DNA of 64,000 nt. It comes from Synechococcus sp. CS-1329. GTDB taxonomy: Bacteria > Cyanobacteriota > Cyanobacteriia > PCC-6307 > Cyanobiaceae. Below the pieces are notes generated by a model. The model searched no databases. It was not told the origin of the DNA and worked only from the letters and a program-made list of their open reading frames with translations. The stretch spans positions 124,001 to 188,000 of the forward strand of contig NZ_JAHLYS010000033.1 of the NCBI RefSeq assembly GCF_025128055.1. The letters run 5' to 3'. Every line of letters starts with the position of its first letter. Position 1 is the stretch's first letter. Shown one piece after another: positions 57,453-64,000 of this stretch. The position numbers and the translations under genes were made by a program.

Positions 57453-59459
57453 ATGGCGCGCTTTGAGCTCCAGGCTCCCTATGAGCCCAAGGGCGATCAG
57501 CCCACGGCGATCGAGACCCTCGTGGAGGGTGTTGATGCCGGTGAGCGCTACCAGACCCTGCTGGGGGCCACAGGCACAGGCAAAACCTTCACCATCGCCA
57601 ATGTGATTGCCCGCACCGGCCGCCCGGCCCTGGTGCTGGCCCACAACAAGACCCTTGCGGCGCAGCTCTGCAATGAGTTGCGGGAGTTCTTCCCGAACAA
57701 CGCGGTCGAATATTTCATTTCCTATTACGACTACTACCAGCCGGAGGCCTATGTGCCGGTCTCCGATACCTACATCGCCAAAACAGCATCGATCAACGAA
57801 GAGATCGATATGCTGCGGCACTCCGCCACCCGCTCACTGTTCGAGCGGCAGGATGTGATCGTGGTGGCCTCGATCAGTTGCATCTATGGTCTTGGTATCC
57901 CTTCCGAATACCTGAAGGCAGCTGTGCGCTTTCAGGTGGGCGAGGCCCTCAACCTGCGCACTTCCCTGCGCGAGCTGGTTAATAACCAGTATGCCCGCAA
58001 CGACATTGAAGTGGGCCGCGGCCGCTTCCGCGTCAAAGGGGATGTGCTCGAGATCGGCCCCGCCTATGAAGATCGGCTGGTGCGCATTGAACTGTTCGGA
58101 GATGAGGTGGAGGCGATTCGCTATGTCGATCCCACCACCGGCGAAATCCTCCAGAGCCTCGAAGCTATCAATATCTACCCGGCCAAACACTTCGTCACAC
58201 CCAAGGATCGGCTAGAATCCGCGATCGCCGCCATCCGCGATGAACTGCATCAGCGCCTGGAGGTTCTCCATGGCCAGGGACGCCTGTTGGAAGCCCAGCG
58301 CCTGGAGCAGCGCACCACCTACGACCTGGAGATGCTGCAGCAGGTGGGCTACTGCAATGGCGTCGAGAATTATGCCCGCCACCTGGCGGGACGCCAGGCC
58401 GGCACACCACCGGAGTGCCTGATTGATTATTTCCCCGATGACTGGTTGCTGGTGGTGGATGAGAGCCACGTCACCTGCTCCCAGCTCCATGCCATGTACA
58501 ACGGTGATCAGGCCCGCAAGCAGGTGCTGGTGGAGCATGGCTTCCGGCTGCCCAGCGCCGCCGACAACCGCCCGCTCAAGGCCGAGGAGTTCTGGTCGAA
58601 GGCCCATCAGACCATCTTCGTGTCAGCCACCCCCGGGACCTGGGAGATGGACCAGAGCCACGGCCATGTGGCCCAGCAGGTGATCCGCCCCACAGGGGTG
58701 CTGGATCCGGTGGTGGAGGTGCGCCCCAGCGAGGGGCAGGTGGATGATCTGCTCGGCGAAATCCGCCTGCGGGCCGGGCGGGACGAGCGCACCTTGATCA
58801 CCACCCTGACCAAACGAATGGCCGAGGACCTCACCGATTACCTCGCTGAAAATGGCGTGCGGGTGCGCTATCTGCACTCGGAAATCCATTCGATCGAGCG
58901 GATCGAGATCATCCAGGATCTGCGCAATGGTGAATTCGATGCCCTGGTGGGGGTGAACCTGCTGCGGGAAGGGCTGGATCTGCCGGAGGTGTCTCTGGTG
59001 GCGATCCTTGATGCCGACAAAGAGGGATTCCTGCGGGCGGAGCGTTCCTTGATCCAAACCATCGGCCGGGCGGCCCGCCATGTGGACGGCACGGCCCTGC
59101 TCTATGCCGACAATCTCACCGATTCGATGGCGCGTGCCATCTCCGAAACCGAGCGGCGTCGGGCGATTCAGCACACCTACAACGAAACCCACGGCATCAC
59201 CCCCAGCCCCGCCGGCAAGCGGGCTGGCAATGCCATCCTCAGCTTCCTGGAGGTGTCCAGGCGCGCCCAGGATGAGGCACCCGCCGCTGAGGCTGAGCCG
59301 GCATCGTTTGCGATGGTGCCCCTCGATGCCCTGCCGGAGCTGATCCTGGAGCTGGAGGACAAGATGAAGGCCGCCGCCAAGAATCTGGAATTCGAGGAGG
59401 CCGCCAACCTGCGGGATCGCATCAAGAAGCTGCGCCAGAAACTGGTGGGCCGCACCTGA
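57453..59459 (+). CDS. uvrB: Excinuclease ABC subunit B
   Basis: Damage-verification helicase of nucleotide excision repair. The 668-residue protein has Walker [18 protein letters not shown] (about 34-50), the beta-hairpin [24 protein letters not shown], the [17 protein letters not shown] motif V region, QTIGRAARH (motif VI), and the C-terminal UVR domain [25 protein letters not shown]. Full family length. ATG 57453 follows a 131-nt gap after the holin-like gene. Confidence 0.98.
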   Translation: MARFELQAPYEPKGDQPTAIETLVEGVDAGERYQTLLGATGTGKTFTIANVIARTGRPALVLAHNKTLAAQLCNELREFFPNNAVEYFISYYDYYQPEAYVPVSDTYIAKTASINEEIDMLRHSATRSLFERQDVIVVASISCIYGLGIPSEYLKAAVRFQVGEALNLRTSLRELVNNQYARNDIEVGRGRFRVKGDVLEIGPAYEDRLVRIELFGDEVEAIRYVDPTTGEILQSLEAINIYPAKHFVTPKDRLESAIAAIRDELHQRLEVLHGQGRLLEAQRLEQRTTYDLEMLQQVGYCNGVENYARHLAGRQAGTPPECLIDYFPDDWLLVVDESHVTCSQLHAMYNGDQARKQVLVEHGFRLPSAADNRPLKAEEFWSKAHQTIFVSATPGTWEMDQSHGHVAQQVIRPTGVLDPVVEVRPSEGQVDDLLGEIRLRAGRDERTLITTLTKRMAEDLTDYLAENGVRVRYLHSEIHSIERIEIIQDLRNGEFDALVGVNLLREGLDLPEVSLVAILDADKEGFLRAERSLIQTIGRAARHVDGTALLYADNLTDSMARAISETERRRAIQHTYNETHGITPSPAGKRAGNAILSFLEVSRRAQDEAPAAEAEPASFAMVPLDALPELILELEDKMKAAAKNLEFEEAANLRDRIKKLRQKLVGRT

Positions 59460-59502
59460 GAGCAGAGCCTGCTTCCGCCGCTGCTCCGAGCCGCGCCCAG
59501 GC

Positions 59503-60828
59503 TCAGCGGCCGGCGGCCTTGAGCACGATCTTGATCGTCTTGAGCAGGATCAGCAGGTCCAGCCAGACACTGCCGTTGCGCAGATAGAAAAGGTCGTAAC
59601 TCAGCTTCAGTTCAGCGTCCTCCAGTGTGGAGGTGTAGGGCATGTTCACCTGGGCCCAGCCGCTCAGGCCCGGCCGGATCCAGTGGCGCAGCCGGTAGTT
59701 GGGGATGCAGCGCTCCAGGTCCGTTTCCAGTTCCGGCCGCTCCGGCCGTGGTCCGATCAGGCTCATCTCCCCCTGCAGCACGTTGATCAGCTGGGGCAGC
59801 TCATCGAGTCGGGTGCGCCGCAGCCAGTGGCCCACCGGCGTGATGCGCCTGTCGTTCGGACCTGACCAGATCGCCTCCCCTTCCTCCTCCGCATCGGAGA
59901 CCATCGTGCGCAGTTTGATCACCTCAAAGCGCTTGCCCTGCAGGCCCGTGCGCCACTGGCGGTAGAGCACCGGTCCGCCGTCGCTCAGACGAATCAAGGC
60001 GGCGGCGACGGCCAGCAGCGGAGCGCAGAGCAGCAGCAGCAGCAGGCTCACCATCACATCGGCATAGCGCTTCAGCTGCCGCTCGAAGCTGCCACCGCCC
60101 TGCTCTCGGCGATCAGAGAACAGCAGCCACTGATCCCCGACCCAGCGGGGTGGGATGCGCTGCAGCTCCTTCTCGGCGGCCAGGGCCAGCGACGTGATCG
60201 GTCGGCCTTCCGCCAGGATCCGGGAGCAGGAGTCGAGCCCATCGGGTTGATTGAGGACCCCCTGGCTGAGCGCGAGTCCACTGCTGCCGGGCCTGCTCTC
60301 CAGCTGGCTGCAGCCTTCGGCCAACACATGGATGGATGGAGTGCGCAGGGCGCCGATGCGCTCCCATTCAGCCCGGATCGCCTCCTGCTCGCCAGGAAGA
60401 CTGACGATGATCCAGGGGTCCTGCTGGGTGGAGTGGGCCAGCCGGCGCAGCCATAGCCGCACACCCCCACTCCAGAGGGCCGCCAGGGTGAAGAGCGGCA
60501 ACAGGCTGCCTCGGTGCAGCAGCGTCACCTCGGGCGGGGCGCGCAGCAACCAGCCCAGGACGGCGCCGGTGGCGATGGTGGTGGCACTGGTGATGGCCAG
60601 ACGCAGCACCAGCTGGTCCCAGCGCAGTCGTCGGATTTTGACCAGGGTGAAGGACCCGAACAGCCAGCCGAGGCTGAGATAGATCGCCACCAGCATCGCC
60701 AGCAGGCCCAGCTGAGTGCTGAGGAAACCAGCGCGCTCACGATCGATCCAGGCCGCGAACAGACAGACCCCAAGGGCATCAAGGCCCGCCGCCAGGGCCA
60801 GCCAGCCGCGATGGCGCAACCAGTGCAC
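59503..60828 (-). CDS. Polyprenyl-phosphate sugar-1-phosphate transferase (WcaJ/Bac_transf family)
   Basis: Initiates exopolysaccharide or O-antigen-like synthesis by transferring a sugar-1-phosphate to a lipid carrier. Of 441 residues, the N-terminal half has four membrane helices (about 10-115) with a CoA-binding-like domain, and the C-terminal half is the catalytic bacterial sugar transferase domain: KRYADVMVSLLLLLL (helix), VIKLRTMVSDAEEEG, LDELPQLINVLQGEMSLIGPRPE, LRHWIRPGLSGWAQVN. It starts at GTG 60828, sharing its G with the lysC stop (TAGTG), so it is translationally coupled to lysC. That pairing with an amino-acid kinase is functionally unexpected. Confidence 0.9.
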   Translation of the reverse strand: MHWLRHRGWLALAAGLDALGVCLFAAWIDRERAGFLSTQLGLLAMLVAIYLSLGWLFGSFTLVKIRRLRWDQLVLRLAITSATTIATGAVLGWLLRAPPEVTLLHRGSLLPLFTLAALWSGGVRLWLRRLAHSTQQDPWIIVSLPGEQEAIRAEWERIGALRTPSIHVLAEGCSQLESRPGSSGLALSQGVLNQPDGLDSCSRILAEGRPITSLALAAEKELQRIPPRWVGDQWLLFSDRREQGGGSFERQLKRYADVMVSLLLLLLCAPLLAVAAALIRLSDGGPVLYRQWRTGLQGKRFEVIKLRTMVSDAEEEGEAIWSGPNDRRITPVGHWLRRTRLDELPQLINVLQGEMSLIGPRPERPELETDLERCIPNYRLRHWIRPGLSGWAQVNMPYTSTLEDAELKLSYDLFYLRNGSVWLDLLILLKTIKIVLKAAGR

Positions 60829-62633
60829 TAGGCCGTGGCCTCCAGCGCCGCGGGCGCGCTGCCGCCCAGCTCGAAGCAGGCATGCACCGCCTGAAGGGCC
60901 TTGACCCCATCGGCCTCCGCCACCACGCAGCTGGTGCGGATTTCGCTGGTGGCGATCATCTCGATGTTCACCCCGGCCTCCGCCAGGGCCCGGAACATGC
61001 GGGCGGCGGTGCCGTGGGTGCAGGGCATGCCCGCGCCCACCGCGCTCACCCGGGCGATGGCCAGGCCTTCCTCGAAGCTGGCCTCAGGCCAGGGGGCGAG
61101 CACCGGTTGCAGGGCCAGGCGGGCGCGGCTGAGGTCATCGCGACGCAGCGTGAAGCTCATGTCGCGGCTGAGCTGAGGGCCCGAGCCGTGGGTGCGCTCC
61201 GACTGGACGATGGTGTCGAGGCTGATGCCGGCATCGGCCAGGGCCCGGCAGACGGCGGCGGCCGTGCCGGGGCGATCGGGAATCTGGCGGACCACCACCT
61301 GCGCCTGGTGGCGGTCGAGGGCCACGCCGCGCACCGCCGGGTCGCTCACATCGCAGGGCAGAGGGTTCTGGCGCAGCTGGTGCTCCTGCAGCTCGAACAC
61401 CTCGGCGGCGGCGCGCAGGGCCCGACCCCCCTGGCTGCCCTCCACCAGACAGCTCACCTTCACCTCACTGGTGGCGATCATGCGCAGGTTGATGCCGTAG
61501 CGGGCCAGGGTGTCGAACAGGCGCGCGGCGATGCCGGGGCGCCCCATGATCCCGGCTCCGGAAATGCTGAGCTTGGCCAGTCCGCCCTGGGTGCTCAGGG
61601 CGCTCTCCTCCACATCCAGCTGCTGAAGCAGGCTGCAGCAGACCTCGCGCGCCGCCTCCAGCTCGCTCTCCGAGAGGGTGAAGGCAATGTCGTTGCTGGC
61701 CCCCACATGGGTGGCCTGCACGATCAGATCCACGTTCAGCCCGGCCGCCGAGAGGGCCTCGAACAGCAGGGCCGCCACCCCGGGATGGTCGGGCACCCGG
61801 GTGAGGGCGAGCACCGCCTGCTGGCTCTCCAGGTCGGCTCCGTCCACCGGACGGCCCAGCTCCAGCCCCTCACTGCCGATCGGCCGGGGACTGCCGCTGG
61901 TGAGGCGGGTGCCGGGGGCGTCGCTCCAGCTGGAGCGCACCACCAGGGGCACGCCGTAGTTGCGGGCGATCTCGACCGCGCGGGGATGCAGCACCGCCGC
62001 GCCGAGGCTGGCCAGCTCCAGCATCTCGTTGCAGCTCACCTCCTCCATCAGCTGGGCATCACTCACCTGGCGCGGGTCGGTGGTCAGCACCCCGGCCACA
62101 TCCGTGTAGATCTCGCAGGCGTCGGCCCCGAGGGCCGCGGCGAGGGCGACGGCTGAGGTGTCAGAGCCGCCCCGGCCCAGGGTGGTGATTTCGGGCGTGC
62201 CGGCACTGCCGCTGCTGGTGCCCTGGAAGCCGGCCACCACCACCACCTGGCCATCGTCGAGCCGTTTGCGCAGCCGCTCGGTGCGCACCTCAAGGATGCG
62301 GGCGCGGCCGTGGGCCGACTCGGTCACGATGCCCACCTGGGGCCCGGTCATCGACACGGCCGGCACGCCGATGCTGTGCAGGGCCATGGCCAGCAGGGCG
62401 ATCGACACCTGCTCGCCCGTGGCCAGCAGCATGTCCATCTCCCGTTGGGGAGGCTCAGGGCAGAGTGCCCGCGCCAGGGAGGTGAGCTCATCGGTGGTGT
62501 GGCCCATGGCCGAGACCACGATCACCAGGTCGTGGCCCTGCTCGCGGCTGGCGGCGATCCGCTGCGCCACCGCCTGAATCCGCTCCACGCTGCCGACGGA
62601 AGTTCCTCCGTATTTCTGAACCAGCAGGGCCAT
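60828..62633 (-). CDS. lysC: Aspartate kinase with four ACT domains
   Basis: Phosphorylates aspartate, the first step to lysine, threonine and methionine; ACT domains bind the feedback amino acids. The 601-residue protein begins MALLVQKYGGTSVGSVERI (KYGGTS motif), has FQGTSSGSAGTPEITTLGRGGSDTSAVALAA and VLTTDPRQV in the kinase domain (about 1-240), then two pairs of ACT repeats (about 260-420 and 425-590), each with ALTRVPDHPGV or PDRPGTAAAV and MIATSE motifs. The doubled ACT tail is the cyanobacterial form. Start ATG 62633 is 31 nt after the holA stop. Confidence 0.95.
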   Translation of the reverse strand: MALLVQKYGGTSVGSVERIQAVAQRIAASREQGHDLVIVVSAMGHTTDELTSLARALCPEPPQREMDMLLATGEQVSIALLAMALHSIGVPAVSMTGPQVGIVTESAHGRARILEVRTERLRKRLDDGQVVVVAGFQGTSSGSAGTPEITTLGRGGSDTSAVALAAALGADACEIYTDVAGVLTTDPRQVSDAQLMEEVSCNEMLELASLGAAVLHPRAVEIARNYGVPLVVRSSWSDAPGTRLTSGSPRPIGSEGLELGRPVDGADLESQQAVLALTRVPDHPGVAALLFEALSAAGLNVDLIVQATHVGASNDIAFTLSESELEAAREVCCSLLQQLDVEESALSTQGGLAKLSISGAGIMGRPGIAARLFDTLARYGINLRMIATSEVKVSCLVEGSQGGRALRAAAEVFELQEHQLRQNPLPCDVSDPAVRGVALDRHQAQVVVRQIPDRPGTAAAVCRALADAGISLDTIVQSERTHGSGPQLSRDMSFTLRRDDLSRARLALQPVLAPWPEASFEEGLAIARVSAVGAGMPCTHGTAARMFRALAEAGVNIEMIATSEIRTSCVVAEADGVKALQAVHACFELGGSAPAALEATA

Positions 62634-62664
62634 GCCGCTCGGCGGATGCGATGGAATGTCGCGA

Positions 62665-63633
62665 TTATCGGCCGGTGGCCAGCAGCAGCCCATCGCGGAA
62701 GGCCTCAGAGGCCTCGGCGCCCCGTTTGAGCATGGCTTCCACCTCCAGCACCTGGGCCAGCAGGGTCAGCAGATGGGCGGGGCGGCGCCCGCGGATCTGC
62801 CGGCGCATCACATAGATGCGCTTGGGGTTGCCGATGCCGGCGGCCTTGGCGATCACGGCCACGTCCTGCTCGCCGTGGCTCTCCAGCAAGCTGACCCACA
62901 GCCAGCCCCTGACCTGGCTGGTGAGCGAGGCCACCAGCCGCAGGGCCGGCTCCCCCGCCTGCAGCAGGTCGTCGAGCAGGGCGATCGCCGCGCCCGCATT
63001 CCCCTCCAGCAGGGCATCCCCCACCGCCAGGCTGGTGGTGCTGTGGCCCCCCACCAGGGCCGCCACCGCCGTCACCTGAACCGCGGCTTCGCCGCTGTAG
63101 AGCGCCAGTTTCTCCAGTTCGCTGCTCAGCCGGGCGCTGTCGCTGCCGATCGCCTCCGCCAGGGCTTCCGCCGCCCCCGCCGCCAGCTTCACCCCCAGTT
63201 CTCTCGCCGTGCGCGCCACCAGCTCCACCTGGCCGGCCCCATCCCAGGCCGAGGGCAGCTGAAAGCTCTTCTCCAGGGCCTGCTGCCGCAGCGCCTTGGT
63301 GGTGCGCAGGCGGGCATCGGGTTTGCCGCTGCTCACCAACACCAGGTGGCAACTCTCGGGAATCAGCTCCAGGCAGGCGTCCAGCTGGCCCGCCAGCTCG
63401 GCGGAGCAGGGGCTGGTGAAGGGACTGCGTTGCAGCAGCACCAGCCGGGCACCGCTGCCGAAGGGCGGGGTGCGGGCTTCGCTCAGGGCCTGGGCAGCCT
63501 GGGCGGCGTCTGAGCCATCGAGGCGGGTGAGGTTGATGCTGTGCCAGGCCGGGTCCACCTCCCTCTTGATCAGCTCGTCGATCGCCCGGGTCCTGGCGGC
63601 CTCGTCGTCACCCCAGTAGAGATGGATGGGCAT
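62665..63633 (-). CDS. holA: DNA polymerase III subunit delta
   Basis: The clamp-opening subunit of the clamp loader. The 322-residue protein begins MPIHLYWGDDEAARTRAIDELI, the typical cyanobacterial HolA start. It has ALSEARTPPFGSGARLVLLQ, SCHLVLVSSGKPDARLRTTKAL, EAIGSDSARLSSELEKLALYSG and the C-terminal IYVMRRQIRGRRPAHLLTLLAQVLEVEAMLKRG. ATG 63633 overlaps the ATG of the divergent cobH gene (63632) by two bases. With dnaX in the same window, two of the clamp-loader genes are seen here. Confidence 0.92.
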   Translation of the reverse strand: MPIHLYWGDDEAARTRAIDELIKREVDPAWHSINLTRLDGSDAAQAAQALSEARTPPFGSGARLVLLQRSPFTSPCSAELAGQLDACLELIPESCHLVLVSSGKPDARLRTTKALRQQALEKSFQLPSAWDGAGQVELVARTARELGVKLAAGAAEALAEAIGSDSARLSSELEKLALYSGEAAVQVTAVAALVGGHSTTSLAVGDALLEGNAGAAIALLDDLLQAGEPALRLVASLTSQVRGWLWVSLLESHGEQDVAVIAKAAGIGNPKRIYVMRRQIRGRRPAHLLTLLAQVLEVEAMLKRGAEASEAFRDGLLLATGR

Positions 63634-64000
63634 GGAGCAGCCTGGCTTGGATCTGGATCATCCGATCTTCAGCGAAAGTGTGCGGCGCATCCGCAAGTGG
63701 TTGGGTCCCACAGATCTCGACTCCGTGCAGCAGGAGCTGCTGGAGCGTCTGGTTCACAGCAGTGGTGATCTGGCCATCGCCGCCGATCTGCGCTTCAGCG
63801 CCGGAGCCTGCGGCCTGGGCCTGGAGGCCCTCGCTGCGGGGGCCGTGATCCTCACCGACACGGCCATGGCGGCCGCGGCCGTGGCGCCGATGGCCCGGCG
63901 CACCTTCGCCAATCCGGTCCGCTGCATCCTCGAGTGGGCCCCGGCCGTGGCGCCCCCCGGCGGCACCCGCAGCGCCGAGGGCATGACGGCGGCCCTGGCG
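63632..64000 (+). CDS. cobH: Precorrin-8X methylmutase CobH/CbiC (3' end outside window)
   Basis: Rearranges precorrin-8X to hydrogenobyrinate (or the cobalt form) in cobamide synthesis. The first 123 residues are visible and the frame is open to the edge. They include DHPIFSESVRRIRKWLG, LLERLVHSSGDLAIAADLRFSAGACGLGLEALAAGAVILTDTAMAA and RRTFANPVRCILEWAPAV. The HSSGD, LRFS and DTAM patterns are those of CobH/CbiC. ATG 63632 overlaps the holA start; TTG 63647 is a possible alternative. With cbiD at 29425 it is the second corrin-ring gene in the window. Confidence 0.9.
   Translation, partial: MEQPGLDLDHPIFSESVRRIRKWLGPTDLDSVQQELLERLVHSSGDLAIAADLRFSAGACGLGLEALAAGAVILTDTAMAAAAVAPMARRTFANPVRCILEWAPAVAPPGGTRSAEGMTAALA

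Noticed and set aside
9097-62989. Enrichment of the cyanobacterial HIP1 palindrome GCGATCGC
   Set aside because: I found about four copies by eye (near 9098, 34357, 58221 and 62982), roughly what base composition predicts, so no enrichment.

Overview
This window is an ordinary, very compact stretch of chromosome from a high-GC cyanobacterium, most likely an alpha-cyanobacterium of the Cyanobium/Synechococcus group. The evidence is the set of cyanobacterial marker genes: sqdB/sqdX (sulfolipid), a Psb34-type photosystem II small protein, Ycf37 and Ycf23 homologues, a Gap2-type GAPDH, a lumenal TLP40-like cyclophilin, an MgdA-like glycolipid glucosyltransferase, and several small proteins known only from cyanobacteria. 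No rRNA, insertion sequence, prophage, CRISPR array or integrase was seen. One tRNA, Gly(CCC), is present.

Layout. 1-6170: ftsY (5'-truncated by the window edge), an RsbU/SpoIIE-type phosphatase, argH, a DusA-type tRNA dihydrouridine synthase and an HI0933-family flavoprotein. 6133-10406 (minus): type IV pilus motor genes pilB, pilT and pilC. 10449-13574: grpE-dnaJ, a TusA-like protein and rsgA. 13602-16352 (minus): murC-murB-ybaB. 16517-22178: gap2 with a clear intrinsic terminator, thiL, a cyclophilin, efp-accB, pdxA and a small membrane protein. 22124-27968 is the most accessory-looking part: an SDR protein, several tiny proteins, an HNH nuclease divergent from a SNF2/HARP-like helicase, a lipoprotein, a DUF6554-like secreted protein, a half-size AbrB-family membrane protein and three small cyanobacterial proteins. 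27995-35118: tRNA-Gly, a class V aminotransferase, cbiD, guaA, two conserved unknowns and mrdA (PBP2). 35103-40648 (mostly minus): sqdB-sqdX, a psb34-like gene, thiG, a TPR protein (Ycf37) and rpmI-rplT. 40743-43785: a SpoIID-like protein and the MgdA-like glycosyltransferase. 43796-49866 (minus): tig-clpP-clpX, an LRAT-fold protein and dnaX. 50292-54443: asd-dapA-rnj. 54475-64000: tilS with a small TPR partner, ycf23, a holin-like membrane protein, uvrB, then lysC with a polyprenyl-phosphate sugar transferase, holA, and the start of cobH/cbiC.

Functionally the genes cover protein folding and turnover (GrpE/DnaJ, trigger factor, ClpXP), peptidoglycan and lysine precursors (MurB/C, PBP2, SpoIID-like, Asd, DapA, LysC), translation and RNA (EF-P, RsgA, L20, L35, TilS, Dus, RNase J), DNA replication and repair (DnaX, HolA, UvrB, SNF2/HNH), cofactors (thiamin, pyridoxal phosphate, cobamide) and photosynthetic membrane biogenesis. 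The most unusual feature is organisational. At four places divergent genes have start codons that overlap, abut or lie 6 nt apart, so each gene's ribosome-binding and promoter sequence must lie inside the neighbour's coding region. Other points worth a second look are the HARP/SNF2-HNH pair, a zinc-ribbon tail on PilB, a sharp GC dip in pilC, two sets of inverted repeats near tig and gap2, and a 15-bp perfect hairpin beside the tRNA. I saw no convincing wholly new system; the HNH/SNF2 neighbourhood and the small-protein cluster are the best leads.
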